Shown here in pieces: positions 6,568-12,821 of a DNA stretch of 14,207 nucleotides (its first letter is position 1; each line of letters opens with the position of its first letter). This stretch comes from Bacteroidales bacterium. Its GTDB lineage: Bacteria; Bacteroidota; Bacteroidia; Bacteroidales; UBA932. Location: the NCBI GenBank assembly GCA_017651785.1, contig JAGCCD010000155.1, positions 1 to 14,207 on the forward strand, given 5' to 3'. A program made the translations under genes and the position numbers. A model generated the notes under the pieces. That model did not search any database. It saw only the letters and a list, made by a program, of their open reading frames with translations, and was not told where the DNA came from.

Positions 6568-7290
6568 TCAGTTCTGAATCACGGGGTGATTGAAATAGGT
6601 GTCTTTGTACGGCTCGTCGGAGAGGGTGAAGTGCCACCACTCGCTGTCCAGCGGCCTGAATCCGTGGCGGAGCATCGCGGCGCGAAGGATCATACGGTTG
6701 GCGAACTGCTCGGGCGTGATGCTGCGGCCACTGGGACTTGCACTGTTGTCTCCGGTGTACTCTCCGGTATCGGGGTTGCCGCAGAAATCAGGATGGCTCT
6801 CGGGGCCGAACCAGTCGAAGGTGCCGCCCATGTCAACTTCCTTCTCCTCTGCCATGTCGAACAGCGTTAAATCTACCGTAGAGCCACGCGTGTGGCCGCT
6901 TTTTGCCATAATGTACTCCTGCTCGAAGAGGACGCTCTTGTCCAGGTCGGGATAGAAGTAGGACTTCATTGTTGTGTCTGTAACATCAGCGGCCCAGCGG
7001 ACGAAATGGTCAACGGCACGCTGGGGCCTGTAGGCGTCGAATATCTTTAGGCGGTAGCCCTGGGACTTCACGTCGTCGCTCACCTCCCTGAGGGCCTGCG
7101 CGGCTTCTTTGGTGAGCAAGGCCGTGGGCTCCTGATAACCGTCTATGCGGTCTCCTACGAAATTGTACGTGGTATAGTAACGGATTTCCAGGATTGCGTC
7201 CGGGATGGCCTCGGCAACGGGCACGAAAGCCTGTTCACGGTTGCAGGCAATAGTCACCAGGGGCAACAAAAGGCAGAGCAGTCTTCTCAT
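6568..7290 (-). CDS. D-alanyl-D-alanine dipeptidase, VanX/DdpX type (M15D), probable lipoprotein
   Basis: This 240-residue zinc peptidase should cleave D-Ala-D-Ala. Motifs match M15D: DAYRP with R88 (transition-state arginine), SGHTRGSTVDL giving zinc ligands H133 and D140, the insert DMGGTFDWFG (153-162), and SEWWHF with catalytic E217 and zinc ligand H220. The N-terminus has a short hydrophobic stretch ending in TIAC, an acceptable lipobox with C16, so the enzyme is probably a periplasmic lipoprotein rather than cytoplasmic like VanX of resistance operons. No VanH or VanA ligase gene is nearby, so a role in peptidoglycan turnover or D-Ala salvage is more likely than glycopeptide resistance. 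It is first in an operon with the alarmone synthetase, alarmone hydrolase and kinase, behind a TACATTTG promoter. Confidence 0.88.
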   Translation of the reverse strand: MRRLLCLLLPLVTIACNREQAFVPVAEAIPDAILEIRYYTTYNFVGDRIDGYQEPTALLTKEAAQALREVSDDVKSQGYRLKIFDAYRPQRAVDHFVRWAADVTDTTMKSYFYPDLDKSVLFEQEYIMAKSGHTRGSTVDLTLFDMAEEKEVDMGGTFDWFGPESHPDFCGNPDTGEYTGDNSASPSGRSITPEQFANRMILRAAMLRHGFRPLDSEWWHFTLSDEPYKDTYFNHPVIQN

Positions 7291-7307
7291 ACGATACTGT
7301 TATACAG

Positions 7308-7330
7308 ATTCGCAAATGTACTGATTTTCT
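7308..7330 (-). repeat. 23-bp promoter block, copy 1
   Basis: The 23 bases here and at 8387-8409 agree at 22 positions; the single difference is C/T inside the -7 box. On the minus strand the block reads AGAAAATCAG, then TAYATTTG, then CGAAT. It therefore covers part of the spacer, the -7 element and the start-site region. Sharing beyond the consensus box suggests either joint regulation or duplication of the promoter. Confidence 0.7.
7312..7320 (-). promoter_or_regulatory. -7 element of the dipeptidase-alarmone operon promoter
   Basis: The minus strand reads TACATTTGC at 7320..7312, an exact TAnnTTTG match 21 nt before the ATG at 7290. The -33 region falls on the T-run of the preceding terminator (TTT at 7342..7340, 19 nt away), so promoter and terminator are fused back to back. 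This appears to be the only promoter for the four genes down to 4067. Confidence 0.65.
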
Positions 7331-7337
7331 TGATTAT

Positions 7338-7363
7338 AAAAAAGCCGCACCAAGCGGTGCGGC
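7338..7363 (-). terminator. Rho-independent terminator of the alpha/beta hydrolase gene
   Basis: GCCGCACC (7344-7351) and GGTGCGGC (7356-7363) form a perfect 8-bp GC-rich stem with a 4-nt loop. In minus-strand reading it is followed by TTTTTT (7343..7338). It lies 22 nt beyond the hydrolase stop codon and separates that gene from the dipeptidase operon. Confidence 0.9.
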
Positions 7364-7384
7364 CTCTATTGCCATAAGGATAAA

Positions 7385-8350
7385 CTACATATTCTTTGCC
7401 TTTGCCAGGAAATCGCGTACCCTCTGGGTATATTCCTGGGGATGCTTGGCATAGGAATCTGCGTGAACGGCGTCTTTAGAGACCCAGATCTCCTTGTAGC
7501 CATTTACTTTGGCCTCGTAGTTCTTGTACACGTGGTCTGTGGGAACGAAGTCGTCGCTGTCTCCGTGGATGAAGAGCATGGGCTTGTCACACTTGGCGAG
7601 CTGCTTCACGCTGGACGCCTCCTTGAACTTCCAGCCGTAACGCTTGTTGCAGACGATGCTGGCGCTGGAGAGGATGGGGCCGCGCAGGAATGCGATGGGA
7701 GGGAAGGTGGTCTTGAAGACGCTGTCGAAGATATCCCAGGCCGAGGTGTAGCCGCAGTCCTCTACGAATGCGCGGACATACGGAGGAAGCTCGTCGCCGC
7801 TGGCCATCATAACGGTTGCGGCGCCCATAGACACGCCGTGGAGCACCATGAAGTCTCCTCCGAATATGCCGTGGGCAACTTCTATCCACTTCTCTACGTC
7901 AAGGCGGTCGAGCCATCCCATCTGGGCGGCGTCTCCCTCAGACCAGCCGTGGTACGGGAGGTCAGGCATAAGGACGTTGTAGTTAAGGGCGTCCCTGTAC
8001 ATACGTGCCAGATAAAGGAATACGAGGTGATTGTCTGTATAGCCGTGTACCACGATAGCGGTTCCCTGAGCGGATTCCGGATCTGCGGCGGGAACGTAGA
8101 CCGCGTGGACGTTGCGGTCCTTATAACCTACGATGGTGGTGTCTTTGAGGAGACCCTGGGCGCGGAGTCCGTCGTACCAGGCTGTGCTGCCGGGGCAGAG
8201 GGAATCTGCCTTGTGACGGGTGCGCTCCACGTCATCGGTTCCGTGAGGGTTGAAGCAGAGAGCGTAGTTGCACATATACTTGCCCGCAAGGCATCCGGTG
8301 GCAAGGGCTGCCGCCAGCACGACGGCGAGGAGGTGGATTAAACTTTTCAT
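7385..8350 (-). CDS. Lipoprotein alpha/beta hydrolase (serine esterase/peptidase-like)
   Basis: This 321-residue alpha/beta hydrolase has a lipoprotein signal with lipobox LATGC (C20), placing it in the cell envelope. The catalytic triad is readable: nucleophile S174 in the elbow GVSMGA, acid D266 in HGDSDDFVP and H296 in AVHADSY. HGYTDN (102-107) is the likely oxyanion region. The overall pattern resembles membrane-associated Bacillus YqkD-like and similar hydrolases, whose substrates are largely unknown. It is a single-gene unit with its own promoter and a strong terminator. The promoter shares a 23-bp block with the downstream dipeptidase operon, hinting that both respond together. It is divergent from the E2-like acyltransferase gene. 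The natural substrate (ester, acyl or peptide) cannot be told from sequence. Confidence 0.83.
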   Translation of the reverse strand: MKSLIHLLAVVLAAALATGCLAGKYMCNYALCFNPHGTDDVERTRHKADSLCPGSTAWYDGLRAQGLLKDTTIVGYKDRNVHAVYVPAADPESAQGTAIVVHGYTDNHLVFLYLARMYRDALNYNVLMPDLPYHGWSEGDAAQMGWLDRLDVEKWIEVAHGIFGGDFMVLHGVSMGAATVMMASGDELPPYVRAFVEDCGYTSAWDIFDSVFKTTFPPIAFLRGPILSSASIVCNKRYGWKFKEASSVKQLAKCDKPMLFIHGDSDDFVPTDHVYKNYEAKVNGYKEIWVSKDAVHADSYAKHPQEYTQRVRDFLAKAKNM

Positions 8351-8386
8351 CAGGTGTATCAGTTTTTTGTGTTTCGGTCAAAAATC

Positions 8387-8409
8387 ATTCGCAAATATAC
8401 TGATTTTCT
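8387..8409 (-). repeat. 23-bp promoter block, copy 2
   Basis: This is the second copy of the block described at 7308-7330, upstream of the alpha/beta hydrolase gene. The two are 22/23 identical, and in both the block ends about 18-37 nt before the start codon. On its right side it reaches to within 12 nt of the -7 element of the divergent acyltransferase promoter, so the two promoters may compete. Confidence 0.7.
8391..8399 (-). promoter_or_regulatory. -7 element of the alpha/beta hydrolase promoter
   Basis: The minus strand reads TATATTTGC at 8399..8391, matching TAnnTTTG, 41 nt upstream of the ATG at 8350. No clear TTG lies 19 nt further upstream. The longer leader (about 34 nt) is AT-rich with no strong Shine-Dalgarno. 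Confidence 0.6.
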
Positions 8410-8420
8410 GTCGAAAGTGT

Positions 8421-8428
8421 TAAATTTG
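8421..8428 (+). promoter_or_regulatory. -7 element of the E2-like acyltransferase/ligase promoter
   Basis: TAAATTTG at 8421-8428 matches TAnnTTTG exactly and lies 28 nt before the ATG at 8457. A perfect 12-bp palindrome, TTTTTGCAAAAA (8434-8445), covers the expected transcription start and could be an operator. This promoter would drive both the acyltransferase and the acyl-CoA synthetase genes. Confidence 0.6.
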
Positions 8429-8456
8429 CGAGATTTTTGCAAAAACACTAAGACCT

Positions 8457-9350
8457 ATGCAAACCACTGTTCCGCACAAAAAGCACCGTCTGGACCGCTA
8501 CGACGGCTGGTATGTATCGGGGCTCGACTCAATGCACGTAATGATGCCTTATATGTTCGGCCCCCGCACCAAGAACGAAGCCGTGATGAGCGAAGTCCTT
8601 GACCTTACGGAGGTCGACAAGTACCTGGCCAAAAAGAACGCAGACAATCCCGACTTCAAGTACACCTGGTTCCATTTCATCGTGGCTGCGGTAGCCAAGA
8701 CCCTCCAGCTGCGCCCCAAGATGAACTATTTCATCACCGGACGCCGTTTTTATGAAAGGAAATACATCAGGATCTCGTTCGTGGTAAAGCGCCAGCTGGA
8801 CGAAAAGGCGGAAGAGCTGCAGGCCAATTTCCTGCTCGACAGGGAAGGCGGCTCCCCGCTCGACCAGGTCCACGACTACGTTAAGGCATTCGTCAACAAA
8901 GTGCGCAAGGAAGACAAGACCGTGGGCATAAGCAACGCCCTCAACGCGGTGAAGAAGCTCCCCCGTCCCCTTTTCAACCTGATGGCCTGGGCGCTCAAGC
9001 GCATGGAGTATTACGGCCTGTATCCCAAGGGATTGGCAAAAGACGACCCCTGCTACGCCAGCGTATTCGTCACCAACCTTGGCAGCATCAAACTGCACGC
9101 GGACTATCATCACCTGTTCGACTGGGGCAACAACTCCTTCTTCATCGTGATCAACGAGAAGAAGCTCCGTCCCTTCTGGAACGAAGACGGCACCTATGAG
9201 CTGCGCAACACAATCAAGCTCGGCCTCACAATAGACGAAAGAATCGCCGACGGTACCTACTTCGCCAAGAGCATCAGACTCGTCAGGAAGATATTCGCCC
9301 ATCCCGAGTTGCTTGACCTCCCCGCAGCCGAACCCATAGAAATAGATTAA
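8457..9350 (+). CDS. E2-type CoA-dependent acyltransferase without lipoyl domain
   Basis: This 297-residue protein resembles the catalytic domain of 2-oxoacid dehydrogenase E2 and chloramphenicol acetyltransferase folds. It lacks the lipoyl and subunit-binding domains, so it is not a working E2 subunit. The C-terminal signature DHRxxDG of E2 enzymes is present as DERIADG (260-266), followed by TYFAKSIR. The usual catalytic His is therefore Glu261, while D260, R262, D265 and G266 are kept. VFVTNLGSIK (204-213) resembles the conserved strand before the active site. Stand-alone proteins of this kind occur in Bacteroidota; their acyl substrates are unknown. Its gene lies 3 nt before an acyl-CoA synthetase gene, so the two probably act in one acyl activation/transfer pathway. 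The changed residue may mean altered chemistry or a non-catalytic role. Confidence 0.75.
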   Translation: MQTTVPHKKHRLDRYDGWYVSGLDSMHVMMPYMFGPRTKNEAVMSEVLDLTEVDKYLAKKNADNPDFKYTWFHFIVAAVAKTLQLRPKMNYFITGRRFYERKYIRISFVVKRQLDEKAEELQANFLLDREGGSPLDQVHDYVKAFVNKVRKEDKTVGISNALNAVKKLPRPLFNLMAWALKRMEYYGLYPKGLAKDDPCYASVFVTNLGSIKLHADYHHLFDWGNNSFFIVINEKKLRPFWNEDGTYELRNTIKLGLTIDERIADGTYFAKSIRLVRKIFAHPELLDLPAAEPIEID

Positions 9351-9353
9351 AGC

Positions 9354-11048
9354 ATGAAATTCGACTATAGCAACATCGCCATGCCGTGGCGCGAAAGCTA
9401 CGGCGAGGTACCCGCATCGCTGGAATACAGCGAAAAGACAATGTCGGAGGCGATAATGGACACCGCCTCAAAGGATCCCGACTTTCCCGCAATGACCTTC
9501 ATGGGCCGAAAGATATCCTACAGGGAGCTTTCCCAGAACACAGACCTCGTGGCCCGTTCGTTCTATGCTCTGGGTGTGCGCCCCGGCCAGAGAGTGCTCG
9601 TATGCATGCCCAACGTGCCCCAGGCCATCTACTGCCTGTACGGTCTCAACCGCATAGGAGCAGTTCCCGCAATGGTTCATCCCCTTTCGGCCGTCGGCGA
9701 ACTTGCACACTACCTTGACGAGGCTGAGTGCGACGTAGCGGTCACTCTGGACCAGTTCTACGCCAAGTTCCTGGAGGTGCGCACAAAGCGTCCCATCGGC
9801 AAACTCATCATCGCCCGCGTGAGCGAGGAGCTCCCCTTCCCTCTTTCCCTGGGCCAGAAACTGCTCACGGAGCGCAAGTTCCCCAAGGTACAGGAAAACG
9901 ACGGCACCATACTCTGGAAGAGCCTCCTCAGGCTCGGAAGGGAATACAAGGGCGAATACGTCGCCAGGAAAGATTTCCGCAAGGAGGCCGTAGTGCTCTT
10001 CTCCGGCGGCACTACCGGCGTGACCAAGGGAATAATGCTGAGCGACCTTAATTTCAACGCCCTCGCAGTGCAGACGGAGGCGATGAGCAACAAAGTAGTT
10101 CGCCACTCAAGGATGCTTGCCGCTATGCCCGTGTTCCACGGCTTCGGCCTTGGTGTGTGCATTCACACCGTGCTCTACTGCGGCGGCACATCCATCCTCG
10201 TACCTCGCTTCAACGTAAAGAGTTACGCCAAGCTCATCAAGACCACGCGCCCCAATTTCATTGCCGGCGTGCCCACCCTGTTCGAGGCCATTACCCGCAA
10301 CAAATATCTTGACGGCGCAGACCTTTCCTGCCTGCGCGGCGTCTTCTCGGGCGGCGATTCGCTCACCATAGAGCTCAAGAAGAAATTCGACAAGTTCCTT
10401 GCCGACCATAACGCCTCCGTCCGCGTACGCGAGGGCTACGGCACCACGGAATGCGTCACAGCCTGCTGCCTCACCCCTTACAACAAGGAGAAGGAAGGAA
10501 GCATAGGCATCCCGTTCCCCGACACCTTCTTCCGCATCTGCAAGCCCGGCACCACAGAGGAAGTTCCTTACGGCGAAGAGGGCGAAATCTGCCTCACCGG
10601 CCCGTCAATGATGCTCGGCTACATCAACCACGAAGACGAGAACGCCCAGACCCTCCGCACGCACTCCGACGGCCACGTCTGGCTGCACACCGGAGACCTT
10701 GGCGTGATGGACGAAGAGGGCTTTATCTACTTCCGCCAGAGAATCAAGAGGATGATCGTTACGAGCGGCTACAACGTGTACCCTTCGCAGATAGAGAACA
10801 TCCTTGAGGGTCACCCGGCCGTTCAGCGCAGCTGCGTCATCGGCGTGCCCGATCCCTACAAGATGCAGAAAGTCAAGGCTTTCGTAGTCCTGAAGGACGG
10901 CGTGCAGAACACCCCCGAGCTCATCGAGGACATCATGGCACACTGCCGCAAGAACGTCGCAAAGTACGCCATGCCTTACACCATCGAGGTCCGCGACTCC
11001 CTCCCCACCACGCTCGTTGGCAAAGTCGCCTACACCCAACTGTCCTAA
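9354..11048 (+). CDS. Acyl-CoA synthetase / AMP-dependent ligase (ANL superfamily)
   Basis: This 564-residue adenylate-forming enzyme activates a carboxylic acid with ATP and joins it to CoA or another thiol. Core motifs in order are the phosphate loop FSGGTTGVTKG (216-226), GYGTTE (361-366), HTGDLG (445-450), the hinge region RMIVTSGYNVYPSQIE (466-481) and the C-terminal catalytic lysine in TTLVGKVAY (K557). All are intact and the length is typical of fatty- or aryl-acyl-CoA synthetases. There is no signal peptide, carrier domain or membrane helix. The gene starts 3 nt after the E2-like acyltransferase stop and ends 19 nt before a strong terminator, making a two-gene operon. The likely division of work is that this enzyme makes the acyl thioester and its partner transfers it. 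The acid substrate is not deducible. Confidence 0.88.
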   Translation: MKFDYSNIAMPWRESYGEVPASLEYSEKTMSEAIMDTASKDPDFPAMTFMGRKISYRELSQNTDLVARSFYALGVRPGQRVLVCMPNVPQAIYCLYGLNRIGAVPAMVHPLSAVGELAHYLDEAECDVAVTLDQFYAKFLEVRTKRPIGKLIIARVSEELPFPLSLGQKLLTERKFPKVQENDGTILWKSLLRLGREYKGEYVARKDFRKEAVVLFSGGTTGVTKGIMLSDLNFNALAVQTEAMSNKVVRHSRMLAAMPVFHGFGLGVCIHTVLYCGGTSILVPRFNVKSYAKLIKTTRPNFIAGVPTLFEAITRNKYLDGADLSCLRGVFSGGDSLTIELKKKFDKFLADHNASVRVREGYGTTECVTACCLTPYNKEKEGSIGIPFPDTFFRICKPGTTEEVPYGEEGEICLTGPSMMLGYINHEDENAQTLRTHSDGHVWLHTGDLGVMDEEGFIYFRQRIKRMIVTSGYNVYPSQIENILEGHPAVQRSCVIGVPDPYKMQKVKAFVVLKDGVQNTPELIEDIMAHCRKNVAKYAMPYTIEVRDSLPTTLVGKVAYTQLS

Positions 11049-11067
11049 TATCAGCTACATAACAATT

Positions 11068-11098
11068 GACCTCTGGGAAAAACTCCCAGAGGTCTTTT
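11068..11098 (+). terminator. Rho-independent terminator after the acyl-CoA synthetase gene
   Basis: GACCTCTGGG (11068-11077) pairs perfectly with CCCAGAGGTC (11085-11094) around a 7-nt loop and is followed by TTTT. It lies between convergent genes. On the minus strand no T-run follows the stem, so it should act mainly on rightward transcripts. Confidence 0.9.
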
Positions 11099-11114
11099 CG
11101 TAAGTAGCAGTGAA

Positions 11115-12821
11115 TTAACGGCTTCCGCCGCCGAAGCCGCCGCCGCTGAAGCCGCCGCCGCCACCGCGGGAGGAGAAGCCGCCGAAGCCGCCGCGGGAAC
11201 CGGAAGATCCTCCGGACGAGGCTTCCTGGCTCAGCTTTGTGGTGTATGCCTTGTTGTAGGCGCTGGACGACATCCGCGTCCAGTTGTCTACCACGGTGCA
11301 GAGGGTGGCGGAGTCAAGGCCGAAGCGCTCGCTGTAGTCGTTGAACTCGGTTGGATACATCTTTGCGAAGCCCTGGGCCACCTTGTCAGCGATGCCGAAG
11401 AGCTGGGCGAATTCCAGATACTGGCCCCACAGGCCAACCTCCGGCACTTCCCTCTCTTTGGAGATTGTGAAGTCGTTAAGGAAGTTCTTGAATTTAAGGA
11501 GATTGGCGCCCTCTTCTATCTTGTCTCCGGGGAAACCGTGGTACTTGGACTTTCCTTCAGAGACTATGGAATCCGGCCAGCCGGCGAGGGACTTGTAGTG
11601 CTTCTCCGCCCACTTGTCGAACTCGCCTTTCTCCAGTATATTGTTGCCGTTAAGGCGCGCGGCACCAATGGCCTTCTGGAACAGGGATCTCTCTGAACTG
11701 TCGGCAAAATCGGGTTCCTCCTCGGGGAAACGCAGGTCATAGTGGCCGTCGTCGGCCGGAATGGGCGTGACTATGCCTTTCTGGATCCAGCGAAGGAAGT
11801 ATGCGCCGATGGCCCTTTCCGGGTGACCGTCCTTGAAGGACAGCCTTGTGCCCTCTTTTAACAGGTATGCCGCTATGGGAATGCTGCCCTTGAAAGGAGC
11901 TTCTCTTGCCCATCCGCCAACGTGCTTGGCGCCGAAGAACTTGGGCGACCACTGACGGCCGGTGGCCTTGAGTATCTTGTCCTTGACCCAGAGCAACCCC
12001 ATGAACAGGAAGGAGAAGGCCGCGACGATAAATATCAGGAACTCGAAGAAAATGTCTATGAGGTCGTCTATGGAGAAGTTCTTCAGGCCGCCCTTTTTCT
12101 CGTAATCACTGCCCTTGAAGGCCTTTTTCTGCATCTGCTCGAAGGTCAGGTCCTTGGTAAGCTCCGGCTTGAAGTACCCCTTGTCGAAGCGCATCATGGC
12201 TATTACGGAGTCGCTGCGGCGCATATTCCGGGCCTCGAAGTAAATGGTGCCGTCTTCCCGCAGCTCGGAGTTGCCTTCGGTGCCGAAGAACCAGAAACGG
12301 GTGTATTCTGACGTGAAGGGCTCACCGTCAAGCCTGTGGAAAGTGACGGTTGCCTTTTCCGGGCCGGCTATCATCTCAGGGTTGATGAACATAAAATTGA
12401 AGGCGTCATAGTCTTCCAGCGACTGAACGAGGCGCAGGGCCACAAAGCCGACCTCCCAGACGTGGTGTCCGTAATCTCCCTGGCCCCAGCAGAGTTCTAC
12501 GCCGTTGGAACCCTTTTCTATAATGCCGCTGCGGCCTTTTTTCTCCTCGCGCGAACGGGAGGAATCCCAGCTGCGGCCCTCGTCTATGAACTCCTGGCCG
12601 TTCTCGGACACCTTGAGGCCGCTGATGCGCATACCGCCCAGGTTGCCTATTGGGATGTACCATTCCGTGCCGGATACTATGTCTACGTCCCACACCTGCT
12701 TGATGTAGGAATCTCCTTCCCCGTTGATATACACATCTATATCTACGGAGCGGATGCGCTGGGCGTCAAGGCTTAACGCCGCGAGCAGAAGGACAGTAAG
12801 TGTTAAAAACAGTCGTTTCAT
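11115..12821 (-). CDS. DUF2207 membrane protein with glycine-rich tail
   Basis: This 568-residue protein matches the DUF2207 (YciQ-like) layout. A signal peptide (1-20, ending SLDA) leads to an exported beta-rich domain (about 21-230), one strong transmembrane segment (about 256-279), a cytoplasmic region (280-530) containing LWGQYLEFAQLFGIADKV (464-481), and a low-complexity Gly/Ser/Phe/Arg tail (about 535-568, ending GGFGGGSR). Many family members have two transmembrane segments between the domains; only one obvious segment is seen here. The biochemical role of DUF2207 is unknown. Its start codon overlaps the M64 peptidase stop (TGATG at 12823..12819), so the two are translated in a coupled way and may act together at the envelope. 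Confidence 0.87.
   Translation of the reverse strand: MKRLFLTLTVLLLAALSLDAQRIRSVDIDVYINGEGDSYIKQVWDVDIVSGTEWYIPIGNLGGMRISGLKVSENGQEFIDEGRSWDSSRSREEKKGRSGIIEKGSNGVELCWGQGDYGHHVWEVGFVALRLVQSLEDYDAFNFMFINPEMIAGPEKATVTFHRLDGEPFTSEYTRFWFFGTEGNSELREDGTIYFEARNMRRSDSVIAMMRFDKGYFKPELTKDLTFEQMQKKAFKGSDYEKKGGLKNFSIDDLIDIFFEFLIFIVAAFSFLFMGLLWVKDKILKATGRQWSPKFFGAKHVGGWAREAPFKGSIPIAAYLLKEGTRLSFKDGHPERAIGAYFLRWIQKGIVTPIPADDGHYDLRFPEEEPDFADSSERSLFQKAIGAARLNGNNILEKGEFDKWAEKHYKSLAGWPDSIVSEGKSKYHGFPGDKIEEGANLLKFKNFLNDFTISKEREVPEVGLWGQYLEFAQLFGIADKVAQGFAKMYPTEFNDYSERFGLDSATLCTVVDNWTRMSSSAYNKAYTTKLSQEASSGGSSGSRGGFGGFSSRGGGGGFSGGGFGGGSR
11118..11220 (-). repeat. Low-complexity GCC/GCCGAA tract encoding the Gly-rich tail
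   Basis: The last 34 codons of the DUF2207 gene are a degenerate microrepeat built from GCCGCC and GAAGCC units (plus-strand reading), encoding runs such as GGGGGFSGGGFGGG. Such tails are usual in DUF2207 proteins. The tract could vary in length between strains by slippage, which is inference. Confidence 0.7.

Noticed and set aside
6568-7290. Vancomycin-resistance gene vanX
   Set aside because: The catalytic family is right, but there is no VanH or VanA-type ligase nearby, and a lipobox places the protein in the envelope. A D-Ala-D-Ala turnover role fits better.
7442-8341. 299-codon open frame on the plus strand
   Set aside because: It is fully antisense to the alpha/beta hydrolase, which has a signal sequence, triad, promoter and terminator.
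8529-9302. 257-codon open frame on the minus strand
   Set aside because: It is a shadow of the E2-like acyltransferase gene with no promoter or recognisable domain.
8457-9350. E2 subunit of pyruvate or branched-chain 2-oxoacid dehydrogenase
   Set aside because: It has no lipoyl or peripheral-subunit-binding domain, no E1 or E3 genes nearby, and the active-site His is absent.
11118-11220. Possible CRISPR-like or tandem-repeat array
   Set aside because: The repeats are in-frame codons for a glycine-rich protein tail inside the DUF2207 gene, with no unique spacers.
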